Below the pieces are notes generated by a model. It worked only from the letters and a program-made list of their open reading frames with translations. It searched no databases and was not told the DNA's origin. DNA of 64,000 bases from an uncultured Halomonas sp. Its GTDB lineage: Bacteria; Pseudomonadota; Gammaproteobacteria; Pseudomonadales; Halomonadaceae. The stretch spans positions 186,001 through 250,000 of the forward strand of contig NZ_CANMVL010000002.1 in NCBI RefSeq assembly GCF_947501415.1. The letters are read 5' to 3'. Of this stretch, positions 1 through 9,509 are shown piece by piece. Position 1 is the first letter of the stretch, and every line of letters starts with the position of its first letter. A program made the translations under genes and the position numbers.

Positions 1-421
1 TCTCCCCGGGCACCAGCACCTTGACCGCGCTCTTGGCGCTCATCTTGTTGAGATCCTTGGCGACTCCTGAGAGCGCCTGGGCCGTCATCACCCAGGGCAC
101 GCTTAGCGCCGTGGCAGGCACCATCAGCATGGTCAGGGCCAGGATCTGCAGGCCGAGCCCCAGGTTCATGATGCGATTGAGTCCCAGGCGCGCGCCCAGC
201 CAGCCCCCCACCAGATTGGTGACCACCCCGAAGGCCTCGTAGAAGAGAAACAGCAGCGCCACTTCCAGCGGCGAGTAGCCCAGCTGGTGAAAATGAAGCA
301 CCACCAGCATGCGCAGCGCGCCGTCGGTGAGGGTGAAGGCCCAGTAGTTACCGGTGATCAACAGGTACTGACGCACCGCGAAGGGCAGTACCTTGACGCG
401 AGAGGCGAGGGAATCAGCCAC
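1..421 (-). CDS. arsJ: ArsJ, organoarsenical efflux MFS transporter (N-terminal part, runs off the window)
   Basis: Only the first 140 residues are in the window; the rest lies beyond base 1. The visible part starts [10 protein letters not shown] and continues with hydrophobic segments typical of a major facilitator protein. ArsJ is known to export 1-arseno-3-phosphoglycerate, the unstable product made when GAPDH uses arsenate instead of phosphate, so the two proteins together remove arsenate. The assignment rests on the sequence and on the gene directly upstream, a GAPDH of the ArsJ-associated type. The likely start is a GTG at 421 that overlaps the GAPDH stop by eight bases, which suggests translational coupling. 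A GGGTGGGA stretch sits just in front of it. Confidence 0.85.
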   Translation of the reverse strand, partial: MADSLASRVKVLPFAVRQYLLITGNYWAFTLTDGALRMLVVLHFHQLGYSPLEVALLFLFYEAFGVVTNLVGGWLGARLGLNRIMNLGLGLQILALTMLMVPATALSVPWVMTAQALSGVAKDLNKMSAKSAVKVLVPGE

Positions 422-1457
422 GTCCCACCCGCTGGGTGCCTACCCTGAGGACCAGCTCTGCGGTGCGGTTGGCGTAGCCCCACTCGTTGTCGTACCAGGC
501 GTAGAGCTTGAGCTGGGTGCCGTTGATGACCATGGTCGAGAGCGCATCGATGATCGAGCTGCGGGGGTCGGTGCGGTAGTCGATGGAGACCAGCGGGCGC
601 CTTTCAAAGCCCAGAATGCCGGCGAGCTCGCCCTCGGCGGCGGCCTCCAGCGCCGCATTGACCTCCTCCACCGTCACCTCACGAGCGAGCTCAAACACCA
701 TGTCGGTGAGCGAGGCATTGGCCAGCGGCACACGCACCGCATGGCCGTTCAGCTTGCCCTCGAGTTCGGGGAAGATGGCGGTGATCGCCTTGGCCGAACC
801 GGTGGTGGTGGGAATCAGGCTCATGCCGCAGGCTCGCGAGCGGCGCAGGTCCGGGCTGCTCGGCGAGCTAGGGGTATCGAGGATGACCTGGGTATTAGTG
901 ATATCGTGCACCGTGGTCATCGAGCCGTGACGAATACCGAAGGTCTCGTGGACCACCTTGATCACCGGTGCCAGACAGTTGGTGGTGCAGCTCGCCGCGG
1001 TAACGATGCGATGCACACCGGGGTCGTACTGATGATCATTGACGCCCACCACCACATTGAGCACACCCTCCGCCTTGACCGGTGCGCTGACCACCACCCG
1101 CTCGACGCCCTGGTCGAGATAGGCCTGCAGGGCCTCCTTCGTCCTGAGCTTGCCGGAGCACTCGATGACCACCCGACAGCTCGACCAGTCGCTCTCTTCA
1201 GGCGCCTTGCTGGCACCGAAGGTAATCCGTCGGCCGTCGATCACCAGCGCCTCGGATTCCGCCTGAATCCCCTGCCCCGGCGACCACTGACCATGGACCG
1301 AGTCGAACTCCAGCAGATGAGCGAAGGTCGCGGCGTCACCGCCCGGGTCGTTGAGGTGGACAAGCTCCACCTCACCGGCCTCCACACGGGGCCAGAGACT
1401 GCGCAGCACCAGGCGACCGATGCGCCCGAAGCCGTTGATGCCGATTCGTAGGGTCAT
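414..1457 (-). CDS. ArsJ-associated glyceraldehyde-3-phosphate dehydrogenase
   Basis: The 347-residue protein has the NAD-binding start [10 protein letters not shown] (about residues 6-15) and the catalytic cysteine motif ASCTTNC (Cys157), followed by the usual C-terminal catalytic domain. It oxidises glyceraldehyde-3-phosphate. In arsenate resistance it forms 1-arseno-3-phosphoglycerate for export by ArsJ. The start at 1457 gives MTLRIG, with a purine-rich GAGAGAG a few bases upstream. A longer reading frame exists but would run across the promoter and operator region. The overlap with arsJ marks this copy as the resistance form rather than the glycolytic one. A candidate ArsR-type operator lies at 1483-1502. 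Confidence 0.9.
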   Translation of the reverse strand: MTLRIGINGFGRIGRLVLRSLWPRVEAGEVELVHLNDPGGDAATFAHLLEFDSVHGQWSPGQGIQAESEALVIDGRRITFGASKAPEESDWSSCRVVIECSGKLRTKEALQAYLDQGVERVVVSAPVKAEGVLNVVVGVNDHQYDPGVHRIVTAASCTTNCLAPVIKVVHETFGIRHGSMTTVHDITNTQVILDTPSSPSSPDLRRSRACGMSLIPTTTGSAKAITAIFPELEGKLNGHAVRVPLANASLTDMVFELAREVTVEEVNAALEAAAEGELAGILGFERRPLVSIDYRTDPRSSIIDALSTMVINGTQLKLYAWYDNEWGYANRTAELVLRVGTQRVGRG

Positions 1458-1482
1458 GATGCTCTCTCGCCGGAGGAAACTG

Positions 1483-1520
1483 ATATCTGAAATTCCATAT
1501 ATAAACCGCCGCGATGTCAA
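1483..1520 (-). promoter_or_regulatory. Putative promoter and ArsR-like operator of the GAPDH-arsJ operon
   Basis: On the minus strand a consensus TTGACA (1520-1515) is followed about 15-17 bases later by TATGGA/TGGAAT. The near-palindrome ATATCTGAAATTCCATATAT at 1483-1502 matches its own reverse complement at 16 of 20 positions and covers the -10 area, as expected for a repressor site. ArsR-family control is inferred from the genes served; no arsR is seen here. Confidence 0.5.
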
Positions 1521-1607
1521 TCGCATGACACGCACTGACGACGACGGGAAGGCCAAAGCCTCCCCGTGATGCTGCTCAATCTCCGATATCCAGCCTCTGA
1601 CGTCCCC

Positions 1608-2450
1608 TCAGCCATAGCGGCCGGTGATGTAGTCCTCGGCCTTCTTGGTGGCAGGGTTGGCAAACATCGTCCTGGTATCGTTGTACTCGATGATCTCGCC
1701 GAGGTGGAAGAAGGCCGTGTAGTCCGCCACGCGTGCCGCCTGCTGCATGTTGTGGGTCACCGTGATGATGGTGAACTGCTCCTTGAGGCGGTCCATCAGG
1801 TCCTCGATGGTGGCGGTGGAGATCGGGTCAAGCGCCGAGGTGGGCTCATCCATCAGGATCACGTCGGGCTGCACGGCGATGGCTCGAGCGATGCACAAGC
1901 GCTGCTGCTGGCCGCCGGAGAGCGAGGTGCCGGGCTGATGCAACTTGTCCTTGACCTCCTCCCACAGGCCGGCATCGCGCAGTGCCTTCTCCACCAGTTC
2001 GTCCTGCTCCGGCTTGCGGCTGACCAGGTCGTGCATGCGCGGGGCATAGGCGATGTTCTCATAGATCGACTTGGGGAAGGGATTGGGCTTCTGGAATACC
2101 ATGCCCACCCGGCGGCGTAGCGCCACCTCGTCCATCTTCACCTGGTTGACGTCACGCCCATCCATCTCCACCAGACCCTCGATGCGCACACCGGGTATCA
2201 GGTCGTTCATGCGGTTGAGACAGCGCAGGAAAGTCGACTTGCCACAGCCGGAGGGGCCGATCAACGCGGTGATGTTCTTCTGGAACAGGTCGATATCGAG
2301 GCCCTTGAGCGCCTGACTCTCACCGTACCAGAGGTTGAGGTCACGCACGCGGATGCTGAGGTCATGGCAGGCGTCCTCGTTGCGGGTATGGGGCTGCCCC
2401 ACCCGGGGTGTGGAACCGGCAAGGTGACGGGGATTGGCTTGGAAAGTCAT
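1608..2450 (-). CDS. pstB: Phosphate ABC transporter ATP-binding protein PstB
   Basis: PstB hydrolyses ATP to drive high-affinity phosphate import through PstC and PstA at the inner membrane. The 280-residue protein has Walker A (GPSGCGKST), the PstB-type stretch [13 protein letters not shown], the signature LSGGQQQR and Walker B (ILMDEPTS). The start at 2450 (MTFQANPRH) is chosen because GGAG lies about ten bases upstream; an in-frame ATG at 2465 has no visible ribosome binding site. It is the last gene of the pst operon. No phoU follows, since the arsenic genes come next, so PhoU, if present, must be encoded elsewhere. Confidence 0.95.
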   Translation of the reverse strand: MTFQANPRHLAGSTPRVGQPHTRNEDACHDLSIRVRDLNLWYGESQALKGLDIDLFQKNITALIGPSGCGKSTFLRCLNRMNDLIPGVRIEGLVEMDGRDVNQVKMDEVALRRRVGMVFQKPNPFPKSIYENIAYAPRMHDLVSRKPEQDELVEKALRDAGLWEEVKDKLHQPGTSLSGGQQQRLCIARAIAVQPDVILMDEPTSALDPISTATIEDLMDRLKEQFTIITVTHNMQQAARVADYTAFFHLGEIIEYNDTRTMFANPATKKAEDYITGRYG

Positions 2451-2476
2451 ATCGGTGGTCTCCATGGCGCGCCGGT

Positions 2477-3643
2477 TTACCAGCGACGCTCGAATTTCTT
2501 GCGCAGGATGACGGCGGTGGCATTCAGGAAGATCAGGATGGCCAGCAGTACCAGGATGCCCCCGGCGGTCTTCTCGACGAAGGCCTTCTCGGGCTCCCCT
2601 GCCCAGGTGAACACCTGTGCAGGCAGCACCGTGGCGGCCTCTGTAAAGGAGGCCGAGACATCGGGGATAAAGGCCACCATGCCGACGATGATCAACGGTG
2701 CGGTCTCTCCCATGGCCTGGGCCAGACCGATGATGGAGCCGGTCATGATGCCGGGCATGGCCAGCGGCAGCACATGGTCGCGGACCACCTGCCATCGCGA
2801 GCAGCCCACGCCGAAGGCCGCGTGACGGATGGCGTCCGGCACGCTGCGCAGCGCCGTGCGGGTGGCGATGATGATCACCGGCAGGGTCATCAGCGCCAGG
2901 GTCATGCCGCCCACCAGCGGCGAGGAGCGCGGCACTCCGAAGAAGTTGATGAAGATCGCCAGCCCCAGCAGCCCGAACAGGATCGAGGGGATTGCCGCCA
3001 GGTTATTGATATTGATCTCGATCAACTGGGTGAATCGGTTGTCGGGCGCGAACTCCTCGAGATAGACCGCCGTCATCACCCCGATCGGAAAGGCGATGGC
3101 CAGGGTCACCAGCATGGTCATGATGGTGCCGACCGCGGCGGAAAGGATGCCCGAGGCCTCCGGCATCTTGGAGTCGCCGGTGGTGAAGAAGGTGGTATTG
3201 AAGCGCAGCTCGACCCGTCCCTCGGCCTCCAGCTCGTCAACCAGGGCCCGCTGGGCGTCGTTGAGCTTGTGACGGTGCCCCTTGAGGTACTGGTCGACCT
3301 CGCTGTCGGCCAGCACCCAGCGCGTCTCCTTGCTGCCCAGCAGCTCGGGGTTCTCGCGCATCTGCACGGGTATCATGCGCTCGAAGGTGCGGCTCACCAG
3401 GCGTGACAGGTCACGGTCGAGGGCGGCCCGCCCCATGCGGGCGGCATCCTCGTTGTAGTCGATCTCCACCTGGATCTGCGCCTGCTGAAAGGCCGGCAGC
3501 CCCTTGCTCAGCATGTCGGAGAAGAACCACAGGAGGAACAGGCCGGCCAGCCCCAGGGCGCCCATGGAGACCCACTTGAGCCGCGCCGAGCGTCGATGGC
3601 GGCGGCGCAGCTGGGCGCTGATCTCGTCGAAGGTTTGACTCAT
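2477..3643 (-). CDS. pstA: Phosphate ABC transporter permease PstA
   Basis: This inner-membrane permease half pairs with PstC. At 388 residues it is longer than the E. coli protein (about 296). One N-terminal membrane segment (about residues 28-45) is followed by a charged region of about 110 residues, matching the DUF3333-type extension of some PstA proteins. The permease core then follows, with the cytoplasmic loop that contacts PstB around [22 protein letters not shown] written here in parts as GVGCSRWQ and [10 protein letters not shown]. It lies 26 bases upstream of pstB and 18 bases downstream of pstC, which supports a single transcript. Confidence 0.93.
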   Translation of the reverse strand: MSQTFDEISAQLRRRHRRSARLKWVSMGALGLAGLFLLWFFSDMLSKGLPAFQQAQIQVEIDYNEDAARMGRAALDRDLSRLVSRTFERMIPVQMRENPELLGSKETRWVLADSEVDQYLKGHRHKLNDAQRALVDELEAEGRVELRFNTTFFTTGDSKMPEASGILSAAVGTIMTMLVTLAIAFPIGVMTAVYLEEFAPDNRFTQLIEININNLAAIPSILFGLLGLAIFINFFGVPRSSPLVGGMTLALMTLPVIIIATRTALRSVPDAIRHAAFGVGCSRWQVVRDHVLPLAMPGIMTGSIIGLAQAMGETAPLIIVGMVAFIPDVSASFTEAATVLPAQVFTWAGEPEKAFVEKTAGGILVLLAILIFLNATAVILRKKFERRW

Positions 3644-3661
3644 CTCGGCGATTCCTCGGCG

Positions 3662-4918
3662 TTACAGGTTATTGACGCGATACTTCTCGCGGAAGCGACG
3701 GATCATCAGCACCGAGACCAGATTCAGGCTCAGGGTGACGGCGAACAGCACCAGTCCCAGGGCGAAAGCCGAGAGGGTCTCGGCGCTCTCGAACTCCAGG
3801 TCACCAGTCAGCGCGGCGACGATGCGTACCGTCACCGTGGTCATGTCCTCGAAGGGGTTGGCGGTAAGGTTGGGGCGCATGCCCGCCGCCATCACCACGA
3901 TCATGGTCTCGCCCAGCGCCCGGGAGACCGCCAGCAGCGAGGCGGAGATGATCCCAGGCAGCGCCGCGGGGAGGACCACGTCGCGAATGGTCTCGCCCTT
4001 GGTCATGCCCAGCGCCAGTGCCCCCTGGCGCATGCTGTCGGGCACCGAATTGATCACGTCGTCGGAGAGCGATGAGATAAAGGGAATGATCATGATGCCC
4101 ATCACGATCCCCGGCGCCACGGCGTTGTTGAAGGCGGCGTCCAGGCCGAAGGCATTGGCGATGGAGACGATGATCGGCGCCACGGTGATGGCAGCGAAGA
4201 AGCCGTAGACCACGGTGGGGATGCCGGCCAACACCTCCAGGGTCGGCTTGGCCAGGGTCCTCACCCCCCTGGGGGCGAACTCGGCCATGTAGATCGCCGC
4301 CAGCAGGCCAACGGGAATGGCGACCAGCATGGCGATGGCGGTAATCATGAAGGTGCCGGCGAATAGCGGCAGCGAGCCGAACTGGGCGGCGCTGGCGCCC
4401 TCCTCGGCACGCCCGGCGGCGGCCAGGAAACTCGCCCCGGGATTCCAGACCGTGCCGGTGATGAACTCCCAGAAGCTGTGCATCTGGAAGAAACGCAGGG
4501 CCTCGAAGACGATGGAGATCAGGATGCCGAAGGTGGTCAGGATGGAGATCAGCGCCGCGGTGAGCAGCGCACCACGAATCACCCGTTCGATCGCCTTGCG
4601 GGCATGGAAGTCGGGCCTTACCTGACGCATCCCCAACCCCAGCCCGATGGCGGCCACCGCCAGGCTGCCGGCCAGCAGGCCGAGTTCGGGAATCTCGACC
4701 TCCAGCAACAGCAACAGGAAGGCCCCCACCGCGCTTACCGCGATGGCCGGACCGGCGGTGGCGAGCACCGCAAACCAGGCATACTGGTCAGGCTGTGCAT
4801 GCATGGTCGTGCCACCGGCGCGCACCCGCGCGGCCTTGGCACGCCCCAGGAAGAAGGCGATCAGACCCAGCAGCAGCAACACGCCGCCGAACAGGGAAAG
4901 AAGTTGATCGGTCTGCAT
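3662..4918 (-). CDS. pstC: Phosphate ABC transporter permease PstC
   Basis: This is the second permease subunit of the phosphate importer. The 418-residue form has about three extra N-terminal membrane segments (roughly residues 7-25, 50-75 and 80-97) before the standard six-segment permease domain, with the PstB-contacting loop near ALALGMTKGETIRDVVLP. The E. coli protein has about 319 residues, so this is the long variant common in marine and halophilic gammaproteobacteria. The start at 4918 (MQTDQLLSLF) has GAGAGAT just upstream. An in-frame start further up would add a stretch unlike a membrane protein N-terminus. It follows pstS by about 107 bases. Confidence 0.93.
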   Translation of the reverse strand: MQTDQLLSLFGGVLLLLGLIAFFLGRAKAARVRAGGTTMHAQPDQYAWFAVLATAGPAIAVSAVGAFLLLLLEVEIPELGLLAGSLAVAAIGLGLGMRQVRPDFHARKAIERVIRGALLTAALISILTTFGILISIVFEALRFFQMHSFWEFITGTVWNPGASFLAAAGRAEEGASAAQFGSLPLFAGTFMITAIAMLVAIPVGLLAAIYMAEFAPRGVRTLAKPTLEVLAGIPTVVYGFFAAITVAPIIVSIANAFGLDAAFNNAVAPGIVMGIMIIPFISSLSDDVINSVPDSMRQGALALGMTKGETIRDVVLPAALPGIISASLLAVSRALGETMIVVMAAGMRPNLTANPFEDMTTVTVRIVAALTGDLEFESAETLSAFALGLVLFAVTLSLNLVSVLMIRRFREKYRVNNL

Positions 4919-5025
4919 AGGGATCTCTCGATGGCTTTCATCGACAGTCGGGCTGTCGGAAGGTGCAGCGGCCGGCAACCAGGGCTGCCGGCCGGGTCAG
5001 GCATCCTTGCCCGAGTACTGCTCCC

Positions 5026-6063
5026 TTACAGATCGGCGACCTGCAGTGCGGCGCGGTTGGCGACCTTCTCGCGGGTCTGCTCGCGCTCCCCCTCGGGCAG
5101 CGGGATCAGCCCCAGATCACCCAGATAACCACCCTCACCGATCATCATCTCGGAGACGAACATGTCGACGTACTCATACAGCGGGGGTACGGCGTCGGCG
5201 TGCTGGTTCTTGACGTAGAAGAACAGCGAGCGCGCGATGGGGTAGTCGCCGGCGCTGATCGCCTCGGGCTCGGCCTCGACACCGTCAATATCCGCGGCGA
5301 TCAGGGCGTTGGGGTTCTCTACCAGGAAGGAGTAGCCGAAGATACCGAAGGCGACGGTGTCCTCGGTGAGGCGCTGAACGATCAGGTTGTCGTTCTCGCC
5401 GGCATCGATATAGGCGCCATCGGCACGGATATCGGTATAGCCTTCGCCGCCATAGACATCGATCTCTTCGGAGACGGCCTCCATGACCAGCTCCTCGAAG
5501 GCATCACGGGTACCGGAGGTGCTCGGCGGACCATAGATGGAGATCTCGCGCTCCGGCAGGGAGGCGTCGATATCGCTCCACTTCTGGTACGGGTTGTCGA
5601 CCAGCTCGCCCTGTTTGTCACCCTGTCCGGGCACCTTGGCGGCGACGGCCAGGAACAGCTGCTCCAGGGTCAGGTCGACACCCTCGTTGGTACTGGACTG
5701 GGCGAAGACGATGCCGTCCGAGCCGATCTTGACCTCGGTCACATCGGTCACGCCATTGTCGATGCAGCGCTCGAGCTCGGCGGCCTTGATGCGACGCGAG
5801 GCATTGGAGATATCCGGCGTCCCCTCGCCCACCCCATTGCAGAACAGACGAATGCCGCCACCGGAACCGGTGGACTCGATGACCGGTGTCGGAAACTCGG
5901 TCACCGCGCCGAATTCTTCGGTCACGTAGCTGGCGAACGGATAAACGGTGCTGGAGCCGACGATGCGAATCTGGTCACGGGCATGGGCCACGGTGGCCAT
6001 GCCCATGACGGCGGCGGCGATCGCCGTGGTCTTGAGTGTGCGGCTGGTGAGGATGCGATTCAT
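5026..6063 (-). CDS. pstS: Periplasmic phosphate-binding protein PstS
   Basis: The 345-residue protein starts with a signal peptide (about residues 1-27, ending TVAHA), then RDQIRIVGSSTVYPF, the phosphate-binding SSTVYP segment of this family. Further family signs are STGSGGGIRLF and the phosphate-binding STSGTRDAFEE. It binds phosphate in the periplasm and delivers it to PstCAB. The start at 6063 has AGGAG at a good distance. It is the first gene of pstSCAB, with a Pho box about 60 bases upstream, so induction by PhoB under phosphate starvation is expected. Confidence 0.95.
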   Translation of the reverse strand: MNRILTSRTLKTTAIAAAVMGMATVAHARDQIRIVGSSTVYPFASYVTEEFGAVTEFPTPVIESTGSGGGIRLFCNGVGEGTPDISNASRRIKAAELERCIDNGVTDVTEVKIGSDGIVFAQSSTNEGVDLTLEQLFLAVAAKVPGQGDKQGELVDNPYQKWSDIDASLPEREISIYGPPSTSGTRDAFEELVMEAVSEEIDVYGGEGYTDIRADGAYIDAGENDNLIVQRLTEDTVAFGIFGYSFLVENPNALIAADIDGVEAEPEAISAGDYPIARSLFFYVKNQHADAVPPLYEYVDMFVSEMMIGEGGYLGDLGLIPLPEGEREQTREKVANRAALQVADL

Positions 6064-6124
6064 GGAGCGATCTCCTGATGGGTACGGTGTGCAACCTTCG
6101 CGACACACACCTTGCCCCACACAG

Positions 6125-6142
6125 ATGACAGCTTTATGACAT
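6125..6142 (-). promoter_or_regulatory. Pho box in front of pstS
   Basis: The minus strand reads ATGTCATAAAGCTGTCAT, two TGTCAT units 11 bases apart with an A-rich spacer. This is the classical PhoB half-site arrangement (consensus CTGTCATAAANCTGTCAT). It lies 62 bases upstream of the pstS start, where PhoB normally replaces the -35 element. Confidence 0.88.
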
Positions 6143-6212
6143 CGCTGGGCCCATCAGAGAATCCACGCACCCCATGGTTCTCGCTAGACAGAACTATCGT
6201 GGAGGCAGGGCC

Positions 6213-6280
6213 GTTCAAGGCTATTCCGGCGACAGGCCCCGGCCCCCCTCTCCGACCTGTCCCCGGCGCCTCCCATTATC
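6213..6280. repeat. Dispersed intergenic repeat, shortened copy
   Basis: The two ends match the copy at 17342-17453 (TTCAAGGCT, CCGGCGACAGGCC, then CCCCTCTC, GACCT and CCCCGGCGCCT), but the central part of about 55 bases is missing. It lies between pstS and the TauE-type gene; nothing else is seen in 6143-6312. Confidence 0.6.
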
Positions 6281-6312
6281 ACCCTGTCGATAACTGCGAT
6301 AGCCCTGCTTCG

Positions 6313-7050
6313 CTAGAGCAGCAGCCCCAGCGCCGCCAGAGTGCAGAGTGACAACGAGGCGCCCTGCAGCAGGCGGCGATCGACGCGGTGGGCGACGCGG
6401 TTGGCCAGCCAGGTGCCGAACAGCACCGCCGGGATAAAGCTGAGGGCCATGCCCAGCTGCCAGGCCGAGACCTGCCCGACCAGCGCCAGGGTGGCCAGGG
6501 TCATCAACGAGGTGACCACGAAGAAGGCCGAGAGGGTTCCACGCAGGCGATCGGGTGAAAACCCATGCAGCAGCAACACCATCGGTGGCCCACCGATGGC
6601 CGCCACCGTGCCGAAGAGGCCGGATACCACGCCGGCGCCGAACAGGGTGCCGCGGTTGACCGGCAGGCGCAGGCGGAACAGCGTCACCACGACGGTAAAC
6701 AGCACGCTGGCGGCGATCAGCTTTTCCAGTACTGCCATCGGGGCGGCCAGCAGCAGCCAGGCGCCCAACCCATTGCCGGGCAATCGCCCCACCAGGGCCG
6801 CGCCTATCTCGCCAAGGCGTACCTCATGGTGGTAGTGACGCAGGGTCAACAGCGAGACGGTAAAGCCGAACAGCACCAGCACCACCGGCACCAGGCGTGG
6901 TTCCAGCAGCAACAGCAGAGGGGCCCCCACCACCGCCAGGCCGAAGCCTGTGGCACGCTGCACGAAGGCCCCGAGCGCCAGCACCAGGGCACAGCCCAGC
7001 CAGGTGGCGCCGCTCATATCGAAACTACCAGGCCAGAACTGCTCAGCCAT
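6313..7050 (-). CDS. TauE/SafE (DUF81) family membrane exporter
   Basis: This 245-residue, strongly hydrophobic protein has about eight membrane segments. The family pattern is present: GAFVQRATGFGLAVVGAPLL near the N-terminus and a second half with GLFGTVAAIGGPPMVLLLHG, each carrying the glycine-rich family motif. Family members move small organic or sulfur anions such as sulfite, sulfoacetate or taurine-derived products; the substrate here is unknown. The start at 7050 overlaps the stop of the MFS gene by eight bases (ATGGCTGA), so the two are probably translated together. An internal ATG at 7017 is a possible later start. Confidence 0.75.
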   Translation of the reverse strand: MAEQFWPGSFDMSGATWLGCALVLALGAFVQRATGFGLAVVGAPLLLLLEPRLVPVVLVLFGFTVSLLTLRHYHHEVRLGEIGAALVGRLPGNGLGAWLLLAAPMAVLEKLIAASVLFTVVVTLFRLRLPVNRGTLFGAGVVSGLFGTVAAIGGPPMVLLLHGFSPDRLRGTLSAFFVVTSLMTLATLALVGQVSAWQLGMALSFIPAVLFGTWLANRVAHRVDRRLLQGASLSLCTLAALGLLL

Positions 7051-8242
7051 GAGCCTGCGGCTCCGGCTCTGCCGTGCCTGCCAGCACACGAATACCCAGG
7101 TTCGCCAGCAGCGTCGCCCCGAGCATGGTGCCCACCATGGGCCAGGCACTGTCGATCTCGAAGGCTCCGACCAGGACCCCGGCCAGTGCACCGCAGGAGA
7201 ACTGGATGCTGCCCTGCAGGGCAGCCGCCGTGGCACTCATGTGCGGGAAACGATCGAGCAGCGAGGTAATCGCATTGGGCGCCACCAGACCGATGGTGCC
7301 GGCAAACAGCATGATCAGCGGCACCATGGTGGCCAGCGACTCCAGTCCCGTGGCCACCACCAGCGCCAGCCCAAGACCCGCCACCAGTTGAATCCCGAGA
7401 CCCAGGCGCAGGTTCTGCAGCGGCGTATACCACCTCAGCAGACGGATATTGAGGCGGTTGGCGGCCACCATGATCACCACGTTGACGCCAAATACCAACG
7501 GATAGAGAGAGGGCGTCAGGCCGAAGTGCTCCAGATAGAGAAACGGCGAGGCGGTGACGAAGGCAAACAGACCGGCGAATGTCATCGACGCGGCGGCAAT
7601 AAAACCCATGGCACGGCGGTCGCGCAGCACCGACACGTAGTTGCCCAGCACCTGTCGTGGCGTGGTCGCGAAGCGACCGGGGGCCCGAGTCTCGGGAAGG
7701 CGCGTACCCAGCAGCCACATCAGGAAGCCCGCGTAAACGGCCAGGAACACGAAGATCAACCACCAGTCGCCCAGATAGAGCAATGCACTGCCGACCACCG
7801 GCGCCGCCAGCGGCGCCATCAGCATGATGATGGCCATGGTCGACATCACCTTGGCTGCCTCACGCCCCTGGAAGCAGTCGCGCACGATGGCCGCCGAGTT
7901 GACCACGGTAGCGCCACCGCCCAGGGCCTGGACGAAGCGCCACGCCAGCAGTTCAGGCAGCGATCCCACGGTGGTGATTACCAGGCTGGCGAGCAGGAAC
8001 ACCACCAGGCCACCGAGCAGCACCGGCTTGCGCCCCACCCGATCGGAGACGGGCCCGAAGATCAGCTGGCCCAGGGCAAAACCGGCCAGAAAGGCCGACA
8101 GCGACAGTTCGGTATGATGAATGCTGGCGCCGATATCCTCGGCCAGGGCGGCCATTGCCGGCAGGTAGGCATCGATGGCGAAGGGTGCAAGCGCGGTATT
8201 GGCCGCAACCAGCAATGCCAGGCGGCGGGCGTTGAGCGTCAA
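7043..8242 (-). CDS. Bcr/CflA-type MFS multidrug efflux transporter
   Basis: The 399-residue protein has twelve predicted membrane segments. Family signs are DAYLPAMAALA at the N-terminus, FLAGFALGQLIFGPVSDRVG with the MFS motif A (GPVSDRVGRKP), and RFVQALGGGA. Members are proton-driven exporters of drugs such as bicyclomycin or chloramphenicol, and some export amino acids. The start is a TTG at 8242 with GAGGAG five bases upstream. It is the first gene of a two-gene operon with the TauE-type protein and is divergent from transaldolase. The substrate cannot be read from the sequence. Confidence 0.82.
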   Translation of the reverse strand: MTLNARRLALLVAANTALAPFAIDAYLPAMAALAEDIGASIHHTELSLSAFLAGFALGQLIFGPVSDRVGRKPVLLGGLVVFLLASLVITTVGSLPELLAWRFVQALGGGATVVNSAAIVRDCFQGREAAKVMSTMAIIMLMAPLAAPVVGSALLYLGDWWLIFVFLAVYAGFLMWLLGTRLPETRAPGRFATTPRQVLGNYVSVLRDRRAMGFIAAASMTFAGLFAFVTASPFLYLEHFGLTPSLYPLVFGVNVVIMVAANRLNIRLLRWYTPLQNLRLGLGIQLVAGLGLALVVATGLESLATMVPLIMLFAGTIGLVAPNAITSLLDRFPHMSATAAALQGSIQFSCGALAGVLVGAFEIDSAWPMVGTMLGATLLANLGIRVLAGTAEPEPQAHG

Positions 8243-8376
8243 GGCGACTCCTCGCGGAAAGCATGAAAGGGTTAAATAGCCTGCAAATAATAACCGATAA
8301 CGCCGCGGCCTGCCGGATCTGTTCGCTCCCCGGCTAGCTTGCTAGAGTGGGAATCTACTTCAAGGAGGAGCACCCA

Positions 8377-9315
8377 ATGGCCGACGATCTTCTATCACAA
8401 CTCAAGGAAATGACCACGGTAGTCGCCGACACCGGCGACATCGAGGCCATCCGCCGCTTCCAGCCCAGCGATGCCACCACCAACCCCTCGCTGATCCTGC
8501 AGGCGGCCCAGCAGGATGCGCGCCGCCAGCGCCTCGGCGAGATCGCTCGTTCGGCCATCGATCTCGATGACGCCCTGGACGCGGTGGCGGTAGAGATCGG
8601 CAGCGAGATCAGCGAACTGGTGCCTGGCTACGTGTCCACCGAGGTGAGCGCTCGCCTCTCCTTCGATACCGACGCCACCCTGGCGCGAGCCCACTCGCTA
8701 ATCGAACGCTACGCGCGTCATGGCGTGGGTCCCGAACGCATCCTGATCAAGGTTGCCGCCACCTGGGAGGGCATCCGCGCTGCACGCCAACTGGAGCGAG
8801 AGGGCATCCACACCAACCTCACGCTGCTGTTCAGCTTCACCCAGGCGCAGGCCTGCGCCGACGCGGGCGTCACCCTGATCTCACCCTTCGTGGGGCGCAT
8901 CCTGGACTGGCACAAGGCACAACAGCCCGAGGCCGACTTCAGCGGCGACAACGACCCCGGTGTTCGCTCGGTGAAACGCATCTATGAGCACTACAAGGGC
9001 CACGGCTATCAGACCATCGTGATGGGCGCCAGCTTCCGCAACAGCGGCGAGATTCTCGCCCTGGCGGGCTGCGACCGCCTGACCATCTCCCCGGCCCTGC
9101 TCGCCGAGCTTGCCGAGTCCCAGGGCCATCTCGAGCGTCGACTGACGCCCCAGGGCGCCGAGACCCGCCCCCCGGAACCACTGGACGAGGCCGAGTTTCG
9201 CTGGGCATTCAACGAGGATGCCATGGCCACCGAGAAGCTGGCCGAGGGAATTCGCAAGTTCATGGAGGACCAGCGAAAGCTCGAAAGCCTGCTAAGTGAG
9301 CTAAGAAGGGGCTAG
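8377..9315 (+). CDS. tal: Transaldolase
   Basis: Transaldolase moves a three-carbon dihydroxyacetone unit between sugar phosphates in the non-oxidative pentose phosphate pathway, in the cytoplasm. The 312-residue length fits the TalB class. Family motifs include DATTNPSLI near residue 35, the catalytic lysine segment [13 protein letters not shown] (about residue 130), and [10 protein letters not shown] with [11 protein letters not shown] near residues 215-235. The start at 8377 follows a strong AAGGAGGAG. The 134-base region upstream is shared with the divergent MFS gene. A dispersed repeat follows the gene. Confidence 0.95.
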   Translation: MADDLLSQLKEMTTVVADTGDIEAIRRFQPSDATTNPSLILQAAQQDARRQRLGEIARSAIDLDDALDAVAVEIGSEISELVPGYVSTEVSARLSFDTDATLARAHSLIERYARHGVGPERILIKVAATWEGIRAARQLEREGIHTNLTLLFSFTQAQACADAGVTLISPFVGRILDWHKAQQPEADFSGDNDPGVRSVKRIYEHYKGHGYQTIVMGASFRNSGEILALAGCDRLTISPALLAELAESQGHLERRLTPQGAETRPPEPLDEAEFRWAFNEDAMATEKLAEGIRKFMEDQRKLESLLSELRRG

Positions 9316-9345
9316 CCTGCAGGCTTCTACTCGTTACGGTGCATG

Positions 9346-9461
9346 CGGGGCGCTGGGGGCAAGCCGAAGAGGAGGTCCGAGGACCAGGGACGGCCGAGGT
9401 AGCGTACAGGGAGGTATTGACAGCCCCTCCTCGTCGGTCCGGCGCTCCGGGGCTTGCCGCC
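9346..9461. repeat. Dispersed intergenic repeat, full copy (inverted relative to the copy at 17342)
   Basis: Read on the minus strand this block matches the copy at 17342-17453: AATACCTCCCTGTACGCTAC, CTCGGCC, CCCTGGTCCTCGGACC and a CC-rich end with CAGCGCC. It contains the palindrome GGTCCGAGGACC and fills most of the gap between tal and the STAS gene. Confidence 0.7.
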
Positions 9462-9509
9462 AGATCAGCCCCGAGTAGAGCTATCTACCATTAGCACTGG
9501 TTTCTTCCC

